A DNA stretch of 64,000 nucleotides from Acinetobacter sp. A47 (lineage in GTDB: Bacteria; Pseudomonadota; Gammaproteobacteria; Pseudomonadales; Moraxellaceae). Made by a program: the position numbers and the translations under genes. Below, in pieces: positions 63,636 to 64,000 of the stretch. Location of the stretch: contig NZ_JSUS01000044.1 of assembly GCF_000805455.1 (NCBI RefSeq), positions 124,001 to 188,000 of the forward strand, given 5' to 3'. Within the stretch, counting starts at the first letter, position 1. Each line of letters opens with the position of its first letter. The notes beneath the pieces are model-generated. The model saw nothing but the letters and a program-made list of their open reading frames with translations, was not told the origin of the DNA and did not search any database.

Positions 63636-64000
63636 ATGACGCTTGCCAAGCTAATTGATGAACTGAATCCGCAACAGAAACAGGCTGCCACCACGACTGC
63701 ACAAAACTGTCTGGTTCTGGCAGGGGCCGGATGTGGTAAAACCAAAACCATTGTGGCGAGATCGGCATATTTAATTGATCAGGGCTTGCCTGCGCAGCAG
63801 ATCCAGATCCTGACCTTTACCCGTCGGGCTGCAAGCGAAATCGTGACCCGTGTCGAGCAGCATATGGGGGCACAGGCCAAGGGCTTGCGTGCTTCGACCT
63901 TTCACACCTTTTGCATGTATTTGTTACGTCGTAATCCGCGCGCCTTTGGCCTGATCCAGTTCAGCATTATTGACCGTGATGACCAGTTGCTGATGTTCCG
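63636..64000 (+). CDS. UvrD/Rep-family helicase, N-terminal part (truncated by window)
   Basis: The frame is open from the ATG at 63636 to the window end. It begins with the superfamily 1 helicase motifs: Q motif (LNPQQKQAATT), Walker A in VLAGAGCGKTKTIVARSAYLI, motif Ia in ILTFTRRAASEI and a STFHTFCMYLL segment of motif Ic. The serine of the usual GAGSGKT is a cysteine here (GAGCGKT). ATP-dependent 3'-5' helicases of this family act in repair or replication restart; which one this is cannot be told without the rest. Confidence 0.85.
   Translation, partial: MTLAKLIDELNPQQKQAATTTAQNCLVLAGAGCGKTKTIVARSAYLIDQGLPAQQIQILTFTRRAASEIVTRVEQHMGAQAKGLRASTFHTFCMYLLRRNPRAFGLIQFSIIDRDDQLLMF

Noticed and set aside
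1..64000. CRISPR arrays, insertion sequences or complete toxin-antitoxin pairs
   Set aside because: No regularly spaced repeats, transposase genes or recognisable small gene pairs of that kind were found by reading.

Overview
The window reads as a chromosomal segment of an Acinetobacter species (Moraxellaceae, Gammaproteobacteria). Supporting signs are a PQQ cluster with a fused-in dipeptidase gene, a close match to the MATE pump AbeM, RNase E with a long Q/A/E-rich tail, FimV encoded as two ORFs, and the pseudomonad-type leuC-leuD-leuB / asd-fimV-truA neighbourhood in rearranged form. The genus call is inference from protein recognition; no search was run. Most of the window is dense housekeeping sequence with strong, often shared, stem-loop terminators between convergent genes.

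Layout: 1-2.3 kb, end of a pqq operon (pqqD end, pqqE, M19 dipeptidase). 2.3-6.5 kb, yacG, a TrmB-like methyltransferase, an HI0933-type flavoprotein, a GFA-family protein, a split-barrel flavin protein and a HopJ-family protein. 6.7-7.7 kb, a fluoride-resistance unit: promoter, fluoride riboswitch, a 24-codon upstream ORF, crcB and a DUF190 gene. 7.8-13.3 kb, Zur-box-controlled rpmE2, an ABC1 kinase, abeM, a small DMT-type membrane protein, hemW and two identical tRNA-Lys genes. 13.4-22.7 kb, an acyl-CoA synthetase, rne with a long structured leader, then divergent rluC-HAD and the WYL regulator and GST genes. 23-33 kb, metallo-hydrolase, catalase, YbaY lipoprotein, rppH-ptsP, HAD-IB phosphatase, DUF2252, LysR, and a DUF2061 gene with a Fur box.

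33.6-46 kb holds leucine biosynthesis (leuC, leuD, a lipoprotein, leuB), small envelope proteins, infA, an AraC regulator, then a leftward block asd, fimV (two ORFs), an asparaginase and truA. 46-53 kb is more accessory: a membrane endo/exonuclease/phosphatase, a possible sRNA, a three-gene operon (JmjC-like cupin, DUF6502, lipoprotein), a repeat-rich PT-linker lipoprotein and an LpxL/LpxM-family acyltransferase. 53.4-64 kb holds a frameshifted macro-domain gene, uup, slyX, an MDR reductase with divergent HxlR regulator, a topA-linked membrane protein, topA, an AT-rich NYN/LOTUS gene, a probable Asp-type metzincin protease, an HdeD-family protein and the start of a UvrD-like helicase.

No CRISPR array, prophage, insertion sequence or complete multi-gene defence island was seen. 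The best candidates for new biology are the NYN protein with two tandem LOTUS-like domains, the putative snapalysin-like metzincin, the small ORF between the fluoride riboswitch and crcB, the repeat-built lipoprotein, and the cupin/DUF6502/lipoprotein operon.
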